DNA of 64,000 bases from an uncultured Isoptericola sp. (lineage in GTDB: Bacteria > Actinomycetota > Actinomycetes > Actinomycetales > Cellulomonadaceae): assembly GCA_947497265.1 (NCBI GenBank), contig CANMFP010000009.1, positions 1-64,000 on the forward strand, read 5' to 3'. Positions 17,739-27,241 of this stretch are shown piece after piece. The notes below the pieces were generated by a model. The model had not been told where the DNA came from. It searched no databases and saw only the letters and a list, made by a program, of their open reading frames with translations. Positions within the stretch are counted from its first letter, which is position 1. The number at the start of each line of letters is the position of its first letter. The translations under genes and the position numbers were made by a program.

Positions 17739-18608
17739 TCAGCCCTCCGCGGCCTCCTCCTCGGCCGGCTCCTCCTCGGCCGCGGGCTCGCCGCCCTGCA
17801 CGGCCGTCAGCAGGCCACCGGGCTGGTTCCAGCCCTCGAAGCGCTCACCGTCGACCAGGATCGTCGGCGTACCGAAGCCTCCGTTGGCGTTCATCAGCGA
17901 CTCGTCGGCGGTCGCATCGTTCGTCAGCGAGTACACGTACTGGCCGAAGGTCGCGCGGGCGGTGCCGTCGGCGATGCCCGCGGCGACGTCCGCCGGTGCG
18001 CCGGCGCCCTCCGCCAGGTCGGCGATCGCCTCGTCGTCGAGGCCGGGGGTGTCCTCCTCCGGCTGGTTCGCGAACAGCGCCTCGTTGAAGGCGAAGAACG
18101 CCTCCGGCGCGCGGTCGGCCACCCAGTAGGCCGCCGAGGCCGCGCGGGTGGAGTACTCGGTGTTTTTGGAGGCCCGGTCCAGGATCGACACGGGGTGGAA
18201 GACGACGGTGGCGTCGCCGGACGTGACCATCGTCTCGACGTCGGCGCCGTTGACCTGCTCGAACTGGCCGCAGACCGGGCACATGTAGTCGAGGTACTCG
18301 TCGACCACGGGTGCACCCTCGTTCTCGGTGCCGGCGACCAGGTCGGCACCCACGGGGATGCCGCCCGACTCGAGCGCCGTGGACGGCACGTCGGTGACCT
18401 CGGCCAGCGGGATGTCCTCGACGTTCTTCTTGGCGCCCTCGTTGATGAGGATGAACGCCGCCACGGCGACCAGTGCGGCGATCGCGAGGCCGAGGCCACC
18501 GAAGACCAGGATCCGGTTGCGCCGGTCGCGCTGCACCTGCTTCTGCTGCCGCGCGAGCGCTTCCTGGCGCGCCTCCTCGCGGAGCTGGGCCTTGTTCTTG
18601 TTCGACAT
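17739..18608 (-). CDS. Membrane-anchored DsbA/thioredoxin-fold oxidoreductase
   Basis: 289 residues. A charged cytoplasmic lead (residues 1-32) and one span (ILVFGGLGLAIAALVAVAAF) precede an exported thioredoxin-fold domain. The redox motif is CPVC in YLDYMCPVCGQFEQV. The cis-Pro region is FGTPTILVDGERFEG. The Glu/Ala-rich tail is disordered. It is of the DsbA/DsbG-like type that oxidises or isomerises disulfides in secreted actinobacterial proteins. No VKOR or DsbD partner is adjacent. It lies between tRNA-Thr and a membrane kinase on the same strand. Confidence 0.88.
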   Translation of the reverse strand: MSNKNKAQLREEARQEALARQQKQVQRDRRNRILVFGGLGLAIAALVAVAAFILINEGAKKNVEDIPLAEVTDVPSTALESGGIPVGADLVAGTENEGAPVVDEYLDYMCPVCGQFEQVNGADVETMVTSGDATVVFHPVSILDRASKNTEYSTRAASAAYWVADRAPEAFFAFNEALFANQPEEDTPGLDDEAIADLAEGAGAPADVAAGIADGTARATFGQYVYSLTNDATADESLMNANGGFGTPTILVDGERFEGWNQPGGLLTAVQGGEPAAEEEPAEEEAAEG

Positions 18609-18732
18609 CTCGGTACAGGTCCTTCGGGTCGTCGTGGGTTCCGGGCGGCAGATCCGCGCGTCAGCCTACCTGCGGCCGGACGTCGGCCCGCGAGAACCTA
18701 GCGCGAGGACCTGGGAGACACCTGGGAGGCCG

Positions 18733-20664
18733 TCAGAAGAACGACGGCGGGCCGTCCATGGGCCACCACTCGACCGGGTGCGAGAGCTGTGCGTACAGGA
18801 TCCACGACCCGACCAGGCACACCGCCACGACGACGGCCGCGCCGAGCAGCCCGGGCGCGAGGTTGGCCAGGATCGTCCGTGCGCCGTCGCGCGCCGTGCG
18901 CCCGGCCGGCCCGAACCAGGTCGCCAGCACCGCCGACACCATCGAGCCGGCCAGCACGAGACCGAAGACGACCGGGGCGTTCCGCCCGCCGACCGACCGG
19001 GAGGCGACGTCCTCCAGCGGCACGACGATGAGGTTGCCGTCCCCGAACAGCCAGTAGCCGCCCATGACCGCGAGCAGCCCGACGCAGCCGCCGACCAGCG
19101 CCGCCGGCACGACGCCGATCGCGCCGATCGCGGTGTGGTACGGCAGGAGCAGGCCCGCCACGAGCCCGTCGGAGCGGTGCACGCCCTTGCGTTCGCGCCG
19201 CTCGTGGAAGCGGTGGCCCGAGACGCCGACGATCCGGCACAGCACGGTGACGCCGCAGAACACGCCGAACGTGATCAGCGGGTAGAAGGCAGCCAGCACG
19301 ACGAACGGCAGACCGAGCGCCAGCACGGTCCCCCACCGGCGTCCGTGCACAGGGGCCGTGTACGGACCGGCGGGCTGCTCCGGCTCCGGGTCCGGCGTCA
19401 CGTCGGCCAGCTCGTCGTAGCTGCGGTACCGCACGTCCCCGACCGGCAGGACCTGGGTGCCGCCGTCCTGCGCCATCGCCCGCTCACGCTCGTCCGCCGA
19501 CATCACCTGCCCGGCGTCCTGCGGGTCCGGCGGCGGCGGTACGGGAGGCCCGACGACGGCGGTCTCGTCACCCGCGGGCACCCCCACGGACCGGGCCGCC
19601 CCATGGCCCACGACGTCGCCGTCGGGCTCCCGGTCCGGTGCCGTGCCGCCGTCGTCCCCGGACTCGCCGGAGACCGCGGTGTCGTCCCCCTGGTGGGCCA
19701 TCGCCCCTGCTGCGCCCGCGAGCGCCGCCGTCGCCGCACCGGCGGCGACCACGATGCGCTGGGTGGCGTGCGGGTCCTCCGGGACGCCGACGACGTCGCT
19801 CGTCCCCTCCTCGAGGTCTCGGCGGACGGCGCGCACCACGTCGGTGGGACCCCAACGGCGTGCGGGGTCGGCGTGCAGCGCGCCCGCGAGCGCCCGGCCG
19901 GTACGGGCGGGGACGCCGACGAGGTCGGCCCGGCCCTCCCGCGACCGGCGCAGCACCAGGTCGGTGGGCCGCACGCCGAAGGGTGACCGGCCCGTGGCGG
20001 CGAAGGCGAGCAGCGCGGCCCAGCTCCACCAGTCGGTCTCGGGCACGGGGTCGCCGCCGTCGAGGAGCTCGGGCGCGATGTACCCCGGGGTGCCCATCAC
20101 GAACCCGGTCATGGTGGTGCGGGCGTCCTCGGGGCTCTGCGCGATCCCGAAGTCGATGAGCGACGGGCCGTCGCCGGTGACCATCACGTTGGAGGGCTTG
20201 AGGTCGCGGTGCACCACCCCGGCGGCGTGCACGGACTCCAGGGCGTCGGCGAGCTGGTCCGCCAGGGAGAAGAGGTCGGCGACGTCGAGGGGGCCGCGCG
20301 CGTCGACCTCTTCCTCGAGCGTGAGCCCCTCGATGAGCTCGGTGACGACGAACGCGTGGGGCCCCTCGAACTCTGCGTCGAGCACCTGGGCGACGGCCGG
20401 GTGCCGCAGACGCTGCAGCGCCGCGACCTCGCGCCGCAGACGCTGCCGGCCGGCGGGGTTGGCGTCCACGTGCGCGTGCAGCACCTTGAGGGCGACGCGC
20501 TGCCCGCCGCCGTCGACCGCCTCGTAGACGGCGCCCATCGCCCCGCGGCCCAGCAGGGACACGACGGAGTAGCCGCCGACGTCGGCCCCGACGGGCAGCG
20601 TCCCGTCGGCTCCGGACACCGGGGCGCCCGCCGTCATCACCTGCGACTCGTCGCCCTCTCCCAT
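18733..20664 (-). CDS. Ser/Thr protein kinase with multi-span C-terminus
   Basis: About 643 residues from ATG 20664 (a GTG nine bases upstream and an ATG further in are alternatives; none has a strong ribosome site). The kinase domain occupies about residues 25-270: glycine loop LLGRGAMGAVYEA, Lys in VALKVL, catalytic loop VVHRDLKPSNVM, DFG in SLIDFGIAQ, APE in YIAPELL. All catalytic residues are present. An Ala/Gly linker with possible membrane contact (about 310) follows. After about residue 425 come four to six predicted spans with no PASTA or other sensor repeats. The layout differs from PknB. Confidence 0.88.
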   Translation of the reverse strand: MGEGDESQVMTAGAPVSGADGTLPVGADVGGYSVVSLLGRGAMGAVYEAVDGGGQRVALKVLHAHVDANPAGRQRLRREVAALQRLRHPAVAQVLDAEFEGPHAFVVTELIEGLTLEEEVDARGPLDVADLFSLADQLADALESVHAAGVVHRDLKPSNVMVTGDGPSLIDFGIAQSPEDARTTMTGFVMGTPGYIAPELLDGGDPVPETDWWSWAALLAFAATGRSPFGVRPTDLVLRRSREGRADLVGVPARTGRALAGALHADPARRWGPTDVVRAVRRDLEEGTSDVVGVPEDPHATQRIVVAAGAATAALAGAAGAMAHQGDDTAVSGESGDDGGTAPDREPDGDVVGHGAARSVGVPAGDETAVVGPPVPPPPDPQDAGQVMSADERERAMAQDGGTQVLPVGDVRYRSYDELADVTPDPEPEQPAGPYTAPVHGRRWGTVLALGLPFVVLAAFYPLITFGVFCGVTVLCRIVGVSGHRFHERRERKGVHRSDGLVAGLLLPYHTAIGAIGVVPAALVGGCVGLLAVMGGYWLFGDGNLIVVPLEDVASRSVGGRNAPVVFGLVLAGSMVSAVLATWFGPAGRTARDGARTILANLAPGLLGAAVVVAVCLVGSWILYAQLSHPVEWWPMDGPPSFF

Positions 20665-20836
20665 GGGCCACACCGTAGCGCCGGGGTGGGGGTCCGCGCG
20701 CTCGCACGGGCCCGGCGAGCCCGTCTCCCTGCCGTGACCGAGCAGGCGGCAGACCTGGTCGGTAAGGTGCCCGGTGGGAGTCTGGCTACCCTGTCAAGAA
20801 AGAGCAGGATGCCACCAATCTTGGGAGAGAACACCT

Positions 20837-22300
20837 TTGAAAGGTCAAGGATCGGCAAACGGCTCCGACGGATCCGGAGGCTACGACCTGGTCGTCGTGG
20901 CGAACCGGCTCCCGGTCGACTTCTCCGTCGGTGCCGACGGCGAGGTGGACTGGCAGCGGTCGCCCGGAGGACTGGTCTCGGCGCTGGAGCCGGTCATGCA
21001 GGGCAACGACGGCGCCTGGGTCGGCTGGTCCGGCGCCCCCGACCTGGCCCACGAGCCCTTCGAGGCCGACGGCATGATGCTGGTCCCGGTCACGCTCTCC
21101 GCGAGCGAGATCCGCAAGTACTACGAGGGGTTCTCCAACGACACCCTGTGGCCGCTGTACCACGACGTGATCGCGCCGCCCACCTACCACCGGCAGTGGT
21201 GGGAGGCCTACCGCCGCGTCAACCAGCGCTTCGCCGAGGCCGCAGCCTCGCAGGCCGCCCGCGGCGGCGTCGTGTGGGTGCACGACTACCAGCTGCAGCT
21301 CGTGCCGAAGATCCTGCGCGACCTCCGACCCGACCTGCGCATCGGGTTCTTCGACCACATCCCCTTCCCCCCGGTCGAGCTGTTCCAGCAGCTCCCGTGG
21401 CGCCGGAGCATCCTCGAGGGCCTGCTCGGCGCCGACCTCGTCGGTTTCCAGCGCGGCGGGGACGCCTCCAACTTCGTCCGCGCGGTGCGACGCCTCACGG
21501 ACCACCCGACCCGCGGCTCGGTCGTCTCCATGGACTCCGACGACGGCTCCCCCGGCCGGCGGGTGCGCGCGGCGGCCTTCCCGATCTCCATCGACACCGC
21601 CAAGTTCGACGAGCTGGCCCGCAGCCCCGAGGTCCAGGCCCGCGCCAAGGAGGTCCGCGCCGACCTGGGCGACCCGGACGTCGTCATGCTCGGCGTCGAC
21701 CGCCTCGACTACACCAAGGGCATCCGCCACCGGATCAAGGCCTACGGCGAGATCCTCCAGGACGGCCGCATCGAGGCCGCCAACACCACGCTGGTCCAGG
21801 TCGCCAGCCCGTCACGCGAGAACGTCGGCGCTTACCAGGAGCTCCGCGAGCACGTCGAGAGCCTCGTGGGACGCCTCAACGGCGAGTTCGGCGAGATCGG
21901 GCACTCCGCGATCCACTACCTGCACCACTCCTACCCGCCGGAGGAGATGGCGGCCCTCTACCTCGCGGCGGACGTCATGCTCGTGACCTCCCTGCGCGAC
22001 GGCATGAACCTCGTCGCCAAGGAGTACATCGCGGCCCGCTCCGACCTGGGCGGCGTGCTCGTCCTGTCCGAGTTCACCGGCGCGGCCGACGAGCTCGCCC
22101 CCGGGCCGCTGCTCGTCAACCCGCACGACATCGACGGCATGAAGGACATCATCGTCACCGCCGCCCACATGGACCCCAAGGAGAAGCGCCGCCGCATGCG
22201 CCGCCTGCGCCGCAAGGTCATGGGCGACGACGTCGCGAAGTGGTCGAAGTCGTTCCTCGGCGTCCTGACGGCCATGCCGACCCGGGACACGCATGTCTGA
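20837..22300 (+). CDS. otsA: Trehalose-6-phosphate synthase
   Basis: 487 residues from TTG 20837, chosen because GGGAGAG lies seven bases upstream; longer frames have no such site. GT20 fold: [11 protein letters not shown] with the N-terminal substrate loop ([13 protein letters not shown]), [22 protein letters not shown], and the nucleotide-sugar site [17 protein letters not shown]. It couples UDP- or GDP-glucose with glucose-6-phosphate. The stop overlaps the otsB start by eight bases, so the two steps of trehalose synthesis are coupled. Confidence 0.95.
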   Translation: MKGQGSANGSDGSGGYDLVVVANRLPVDFSVGADGEVDWQRSPGGLVSALEPVMQGNDGAWVGWSGAPDLAHEPFEADGMMLVPVTLSASEIRKYYEGFSNDTLWPLYHDVIAPPTYHRQWWEAYRRVNQRFAEAAASQAARGGVVWVHDYQLQLVPKILRDLRPDLRIGFFDHIPFPPVELFQQLPWRRSILEGLLGADLVGFQRGGDASNFVRAVRRLTDHPTRGSVVSMDSDDGSPGRRVRAAAFPISIDTAKFDELARSPEVQARAKEVRADLGDPDVVMLGVDRLDYTKGIRHRIKAYGEILQDGRIEAANTTLVQVASPSRENVGAYQELREHVESLVGRLNGEFGEIGHSAIHYLHHSYPPEEMAALYLAADVMLVTSLRDGMNLVAKEYIAARSDLGGVLVLSEFTGAADELAPGPLLVNPHDIDGMKDIIVTAAHMDPKEKRRRMRRLRRKVMGDDVAKWSKSFLGVLTAMPTRDTHV

Positions 22301-23132
22301 CCCGATCGACACCCCCCTCGTCGCCGCGCTGGAACGGCTCGTGGCCGACGACGGCGCCGCGGTGCTCGTCGCCCTCGACTTCGACGGGGTGCTCGCCCCG
22401 CTCGTGGACGACCCGACGGCGTCCCGCATGACGCCGGCGACCCGCGCCGCCGTGGACCGGCTGGGGGCGCACGTGCGCGAGGCCTCCGGTGCGGCTGGGG
22501 CGGCGGGTCGTGCCCGGATCGCCTTCGTCTCGGGGCGCGACCTCGACGACCTGGCGCTGCGTTCCCTCCCGCCCGCCGGCACGTACCTCGTGGGCAGCCA
22601 CGGGGCGCAGACCGGCCACGCGACCGCCGACGGGATCGACGCCGTCCCGCTCGAGCTCACGCCTGAGCAGACCGACGTCCTGGCCGAGCTGACGGCCGCG
22701 CTGGACTCCGCCGTCGTCGGCCGCGAAGGGGCGTGGGTGCAGCGCAAGCCGAGCGCCGCCGTCCTGCACACGCGCACGGCCGGGCCCGCCGACTCGGCCG
22801 CTGCCGTCGAGGCGGCCGACGCCGCAGCAGCACGTCTCGGGCTGGACGCCATGCACGGCAAGGATGTGGTCGAGATCGCCGTCCTGCACACGTCCAAGGG
22901 CGAGGCGCTGGAGCGGCTGCGCACCGTCGTCGCGCACGACGTCGGCGCCCCGGCCACGCGTGTCCTGTACGCGGGCGACGACACCACCGACGAGAAGGCC
23001 TTCGCCGTGCTCGGTGCAGGCGACGTCACCCTCAAGGTCGGCTCGGGCGAGACCCTCGCCGAGCACCGCGTCGCCGACAGCGACGGCGTCGCCGCGGTCC
23101 TGGACCGGATCACCGACCTCCTCGCGGTGTGA
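22293..23132 (+). CDS. otsB: Trehalose-6-phosphate phosphatase
   Basis: 279 residues. The HAD motif I is [14 protein letters not shown] (nucleophile Asp). Motif II lies near [12 protein letters not shown]. The metal-binding motif III/IV is [12 protein letters not shown]. It removes phosphate from trehalose-6-phosphate. It begins inside the end of otsA, so co-translation is expected. Trehalose is a common osmoprotectant and a precursor for cell-surface lipids in some actinobacteria. Confidence 0.95.
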   Translation: MSDPIDTPLVAALERLVADDGAAVLVALDFDGVLAPLVDDPTASRMTPATRAAVDRLGAHVREASGAAGAAGRARIAFVSGRDLDDLALRSLPPAGTYLVGSHGAQTGHATADGIDAVPLELTPEQTDVLAELTAALDSAVVGREGAWVQRKPSAAVLHTRTAGPADSAAAVEAADAAAARLGLDAMHGKDVVEIAVLHTSKGEALERLRTVVAHDVGAPATRVLYAGDDTTDEKAFAVLGAGDVTLKVGSGETLAEHRVADSDGVAAVLDRITDLLAV

Positions 23133-23162
23133 CGCACGGCCCTGCAGGGACGTGACCAGCGA

Positions 23163-23190
23163 CATGGCGTGATCCCGGTCACGGCCATGT
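23163..23190. promoter_or_regulatory. Candidate CRP/GlxR-type palindrome upstream of sugar ABC ATPase
   Basis: GTGA-TCCCGG-TCAC (23169-23182) is an exact inverted repeat with the six-base spacer of CRP/GlxR sites (TGTGA-N6-TCACA). It is flanked by outer arms CATGGC and GCCATG, extending the symmetry to 28 bp with one extra base. It lies about 150 bp upstream of the ABC ATPase start, close to a possible TACGAT -10 element. Sugar-dependent control would make sense; inference only. Confidence 0.4.
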
Positions 23191-23250
23191 ACGATCAGTC
23201 AGCGCGAGGCCGCCGGAACGGTCCGGTATGCGCGCGCAGGACAACAGAAT

Positions 23251-23266
23251 GTGTCACCGCTGACAC
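23251..23266. promoter_or_regulatory. Second inverted repeat upstream of sugar ABC ATPase
   Basis: GTGTCA-CCGC-TGACAC is a perfect 6-bp-arm palindrome, 73 bp upstream of the ATG of the ABC ATPase. It could be an operator for a LacI/GntR-type sugar regulator or a small hairpin in the leader. No regulator gene is adjacent. Confidence 0.35.
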
Positions 23267-23338
23267 GCCAGTCGTGAACGCAAGACACCCGACCACAACG
23301 GATCGTCCGGCACGTACCTGCCGGTGGAGGGAATCACC

Positions 23339-24454
<1,116 letters not shown>

Positions 24455-24477
24455 ACGACGCCTGAGCGGTAGCACCC

Positions 24478-24515
24478 GGCGGGGCGGGTCCGGCATCGGC
24501 CGGACCCGCCCCGCC
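24478..24515 (+). terminator. Terminator hairpin after the ABC ATPase
   Basis: A perfect 17-bp stem (24478-24494 with 24499-24515) closed by an ATCG tetraloop, 23 bp after the ATPase stop. It is only 20 bp before the next gene on the same strand, which must therefore start its own transcript in or after the hairpin or rely on read-through. Confidence 0.85.
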
Positions 24516-24535
24516 GTCGTCTACGCTGACTCCCG

Positions 24536-25813
24536 ATGGAACAGCTGCAGATCACCTCGGCGACGCCGAACTCGGCGCTGCTCGACCTGCCCTGGCGGCA
24601 GCCCCTCGCCGAGTGGCCGGCCGACGTGCTGGCCGCCCTGCCCCGCGGCATCTCCCGGCACGTGGTGCGGTTCGTGCGCCTCGACGGCCGCGTGCTCGCG
24701 ATCAAGGAGATCAGCGAGTCGATCGCGTTCCGCGAGTACGAGATGCTGCGCCAGCTGCGCAAGCTCGAGGTGCCCGCCGTGAAGCCGGTCGGCGTCGTCA
24801 CGGGCCGCCGGTCCGACACGGGCGAACCTCTCGAGGCCGCCCTCGTGACCGAGCACCTGGCGTTCTCGCTGCCATACCGTTCCGTGTTCAGCCAGGCCCT
24901 GCGCGACGAGACCGCGAACCGGCTGATCGACGCCCTCGCGGTGCTCCTCGTGCGACTGCACCTGACCGGGTTCTTCTGGGGCGACGTGTCGTTGTCCAAC
25001 ACGCTGTTCCGGCGCGACGCGGAACAGTTCGCGGCGTACCTCGTCGACGCCGAGACGGGAGCCCTGCACCGCGAGCTCACCCGGGGGCAGCGGGAGTACG
25101 ACCTCGACCTCGCGCGGACCAACATCATCGGCGAGCTGATGGACCTCGCCGCGGGCGAGCTGCTCGACGAGGAGGTCGACGAGATCGCCATCGGCGACTC
25201 GCTGGTCGAGCGCTACACCGAGCTGTGGCAGGCGCTCACCGGCGTCGAGGCCTTCCACGCCGACGAGCGCTGGCGGGTCGCCGCCCGCATCGAGAGGCTC
25301 AACGAGCTCGGCTTCGACGTGGGCGAGCTGTCGATCACCACGGACATCGGCGGCACCACGGTGCAGATCCAGCCCCAGGTGGTGGATGCGGGGCACCACT
25401 CGCGGCGGCTGCTCAAGCTCACCGGCCTGGACGTTCAGGACAACCAGGCTCGCCGGCTGCTCAACGACCTCGACTCCTACCAGGCGGCGACCGAGCGGCA
25501 GGACGACGACGAGCAGCTCGTGGCACACGACTGGCTGCAGAACGTCTTCCGGCCGACCATCCGTGCGGTGCCCCGCGAGCTGCGACGCAAGCTCGAGCCC
25601 GCGCAGCTGTACCACGAGATCCTCGACCACCGGTGGTACATCTCCGAGCAGGCGCAGCGCGACGTGCCGATGCCCGAGACGGTCGCGTCGTACGTCGAGA
25701 ACGTGCTCCAGCACCGCCCCGACGAGAAGGCCATCCTCGGGCTCGCCCCCGGAGAGACGCCCGAGGACGGGCCCGAGTCGGACTACTTCCACTACGCCTC
25801 GTCGGACGGCTGA
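24536..25813 (+). CDS. DUF4032 protein with kinase-like fold
   Basis: 425 residues. The N-terminal half resembles lipopolysaccharide-kinase/aminoglycoside-phosphotransferase-like enzymes: FVRLDGRVLAIKEI has the Lys position, FFWGDVSLSNTLF the Asp-x4-Asn catalytic-loop spacing, and YLVDAETG the metal-binding Asp. The C-terminal half (from about residue 230) is the actinobacterial DUF4032 domain of unknown function. Substrate unknown; probably cytosolic. The TGA is followed one base later by the largest CCGAGGTAGTA array. It is convergent with rlmB. Confidence 0.82.
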   Translation: MEQLQITSATPNSALLDLPWRQPLAEWPADVLAALPRGISRHVVRFVRLDGRVLAIKEISESIAFREYEMLRQLRKLEVPAVKPVGVVTGRRSDTGEPLEAALVTEHLAFSLPYRSVFSQALRDETANRLIDALAVLLVRLHLTGFFWGDVSLSNTLFRRDAEQFAAYLVDAETGALHRELTRGQREYDLDLARTNIIGELMDLAAGELLDEEVDEIAIGDSLVERYTELWQALTGVEAFHADERWRVAARIERLNELGFDVGELSITTDIGGTTVQIQPQVVDAGHHSRRLLKLTGLDVQDNQARRLLNDLDSYQAATERQDDDEQLVAHDWLQNVFRPTIRAVPRELRRKLEPAQLYHEILDHRWYISEQAQRDVPMPETVASYVENVLQHRPDEKAILGLAPGETPEDGPESDYFHYASSDG

Positions 25814-25814
25814 C

Positions 25815-26054
25815 GCCGAGGTAGTAGCACGGCCGCCGAGGTAGTACGGACCTTGCCGAGGTAGTACCGGGTTTCGCGAGGTAGTAGGGCTGGGGCCGAG
25901 GTAGTAGCGCTTCCGGCGAGGTAGTCGGGCTTGCGGCGAGGTAGTCGGGCCTCCACCGACGTAGTACCGCCGTCGCCGAGGTAGTACCGGTTCGGCCGAG
26001 GTAGTAGCGCTCGCGCCGAGGTAGTGCCCGACGGCGCGAGGTAGCGCCCGGGCG
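25815..26054 (+). repeat. Stop-anchored 20-bp tandem array, 12 units
   Basis: Twelve units start every 20 bp exactly from 25815 to 26035. Bases 2-12 of each unit follow CCGAGGTAGTA, with GGCGAGGTAGT and CGCGAGGTAGT variants and decay in the last two units. The remaining eight or nine bases are variable and mostly GC. The array starts one base after the TGA of the DUF4032 gene and runs in its direction. It faces the minus-strand array at 26168-26247 across a hairpin. No gene is seen in 25814-26248. Confidence 0.95.
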
Positions 26055-26065
26055 CAAACGCTCAA

Positions 26066-26159
26066 GCCGGGTGTCGGGTGCCGTGCACGGTCGTCAATCC
26101 CGAAGTGGAGGGCGCCCAGCGCCCGTGAACGCGACCGTGCACGGCGCCCGACACCCGGC
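26066..26159. terminator. 29-bp stem hairpin between facing arrays
   Basis: Arms 26066-26094 and 26131-26159 pair over 29 bp with two wobble positions, around a 36-base centre that itself contains a short GGGCGCC-type helix. It lies midway between the convergent DUF4032 and rlmB genes, flanked by the two tandem arrays. It is the likely bidirectional terminator of the junction. Confidence 0.8.
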
Positions 26160-26167
26160 GGAACCCG

Positions 26168-26247
26168 ACCGGGCCAACTACCTCGTCACGCGACCCACTA
26201 CCTCGGCGCGCGTCCCACTACCTCGCGCAATCCGGTACTACCTCGGC
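26168..26247 (-). repeat. Stop-anchored 20-bp tandem array, 4 units
   Basis: On the minus strand, four 20-bp units begin one base after the rlmB TGA, with exactly the same junction (TGA-C-GCCGAGGTAGTA) as the DUF4032 array. Cores: GCCGAGGTAGTA, CGCGAGGTAGTG, GCCGAGGTAGTG, GACGAGGTAGTT, decaying away from the gene. The orientation follows rlmB transcription. Confidence 0.92.
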
Positions 26248-26248
26248 G

Positions 26249-27241
26249 TCAGGCGGTGGCCGCGGCCCGGGCCTGCGCCACCTCGTACAGCGTGATCCCC
26301 GCGGCCACGCCGGCGTTGAGCGACTCCACCGACGACGCGATGGGGATCGACGCCACCGCGTCGCAGGTCTCGCGGACCAGGCGCGAGAGCCCCTTGCCCT
26401 CGGAGCCGACCACGATGACGAGCGGGTCCGTCGCGAAGGCCAGGTCCCGGATCTCGGTGTCGCCGCCGGCGTCGAGCCCGACGACGAACAGGCCCGCCTT
26501 CTTCAGGTCGGTCAGCGTCCGCGCCAGGTTGGTCTCCTTCGCGACCGGCACGCGGGCCGCGGCCCCGGCCGAGACCTTCCAGGCCGACGCCGTGACGGAG
26601 GCCGAGCGCCGGGAGGGCACCACCACGCCGTGCGCGCCGAACGCGCCCGCCGACCGCAGCACGGCCCCGAGGTTGCGCGGGTCGGTGACCGAGTCGAGCG
26701 CCACGATGAGCGGCGGCTCCCCGGCGTCGGCGGCGGCATCGAGCAGGTCCTCGACGTCCTTGTACTCGTACGGCGGCACCTCGAGCGCCACGCCCTGGTG
26801 CACGGAACCCTCGGTGAGCTGGTCCAGCGCCCCGCGCGACGACTCGAGCAGCCGCGCCCCCCGCATCGAGGCGAGCTCGATGATCTCGCGGGTGCGGTCG
26901 TCGTGGTCGATGCGCTCGGCGATGTGCACGGCCGTGACGGGAGCCTGCGTGCGCAGCGCCTCGAGCACGGCGTTGCGGCCGGCCACCACCTCCGCGCCAC
27001 CGGTCGCCTTGCGCGTGCCGCGGGAGACGCCCTTGCGTGCGCCCTGCGCCTTCTGCGACTCCTGCCGCTTCTCCGCGGCGACCTTCTTCTTGTGCGCCGG
27101 GTGGTAGGTGCGGTCCTCGGCCCGCGGCGTCGGCCCCTTGCCCTGGAGCGCCTTGCGGCTGTGGCCGCCGGTACCGACCTGTGCGCCCTTCTTGGTGCTG
27201 CCCTTGCGCTTCGCGCCGGGACGCTGCGAGTTGCCCGCCAT
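26249..27241 (-). CDS. rlmB: 23S rRNA (guanosine-2'-O-)-methyltransferase RlmB
   Basis: 330 residues. A basic, Lys/Gly-rich N-terminal extension of about 90 residues precedes the substrate-binding domain and the SPOUT (TrmH) methyltransferase domain. SPOUT motifs: motif 1 DPRNLGAVLRSAGAFGAHG, motif 2 IVVGSEGKGLSRL, motif 3 PIASSVESLNAGVAAGI. It is expected to methylate the peptidyl-transferase-loop guanosine (G2251 in E. coli numbering) with SAM. The start overlaps the cysS stop (ATGA), a common actinobacterial pair. Confidence 0.93.
   Translation of the reverse strand: MAGNSQRPGAKRKGSTKKGAQVGTGGHSRKALQGKGPTPRAEDRTYHPAHKKKVAAEKRQESQKAQGARKGVSRGTRKATGGAEVVAGRNAVLEALRTQAPVTAVHIAERIDHDDRTREIIELASMRGARLLESSRGALDQLTEGSVHQGVALEVPPYEYKDVEDLLDAAADAGEPPLIVALDSVTDPRNLGAVLRSAGAFGAHGVVVPSRRSASVTASAWKVSAGAAARVPVAKETNLARTLTDLKKAGLFVVGLDAGGDTEIRDLAFATDPLVIVVGSEGKGLSRLVRETCDAVASIPIASSVESLNAGVAAGITLYEVAQARAAATA

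Noticed and set aside
22293-23165. Minus-strand open frames across otsB
   Set aside because: otsB on the plus strand carries all HAD motifs; the others are shadows.
25815-26054. CRISPR-like look of conserved cores with variable intervals
   Set aside because: The conserved part is only about 11 bp and the interval about 9 bp, far shorter than any CRISPR repeat or spacer. No cas genes are present, and the arrays track stop codons in seven places.
25815-26054. Resemblance of GAGGTAGTAG to the animal let-7 microRNA start
   Set aside because: A 10-base match to an unrelated eukaryotic RNA has no biological meaning here.
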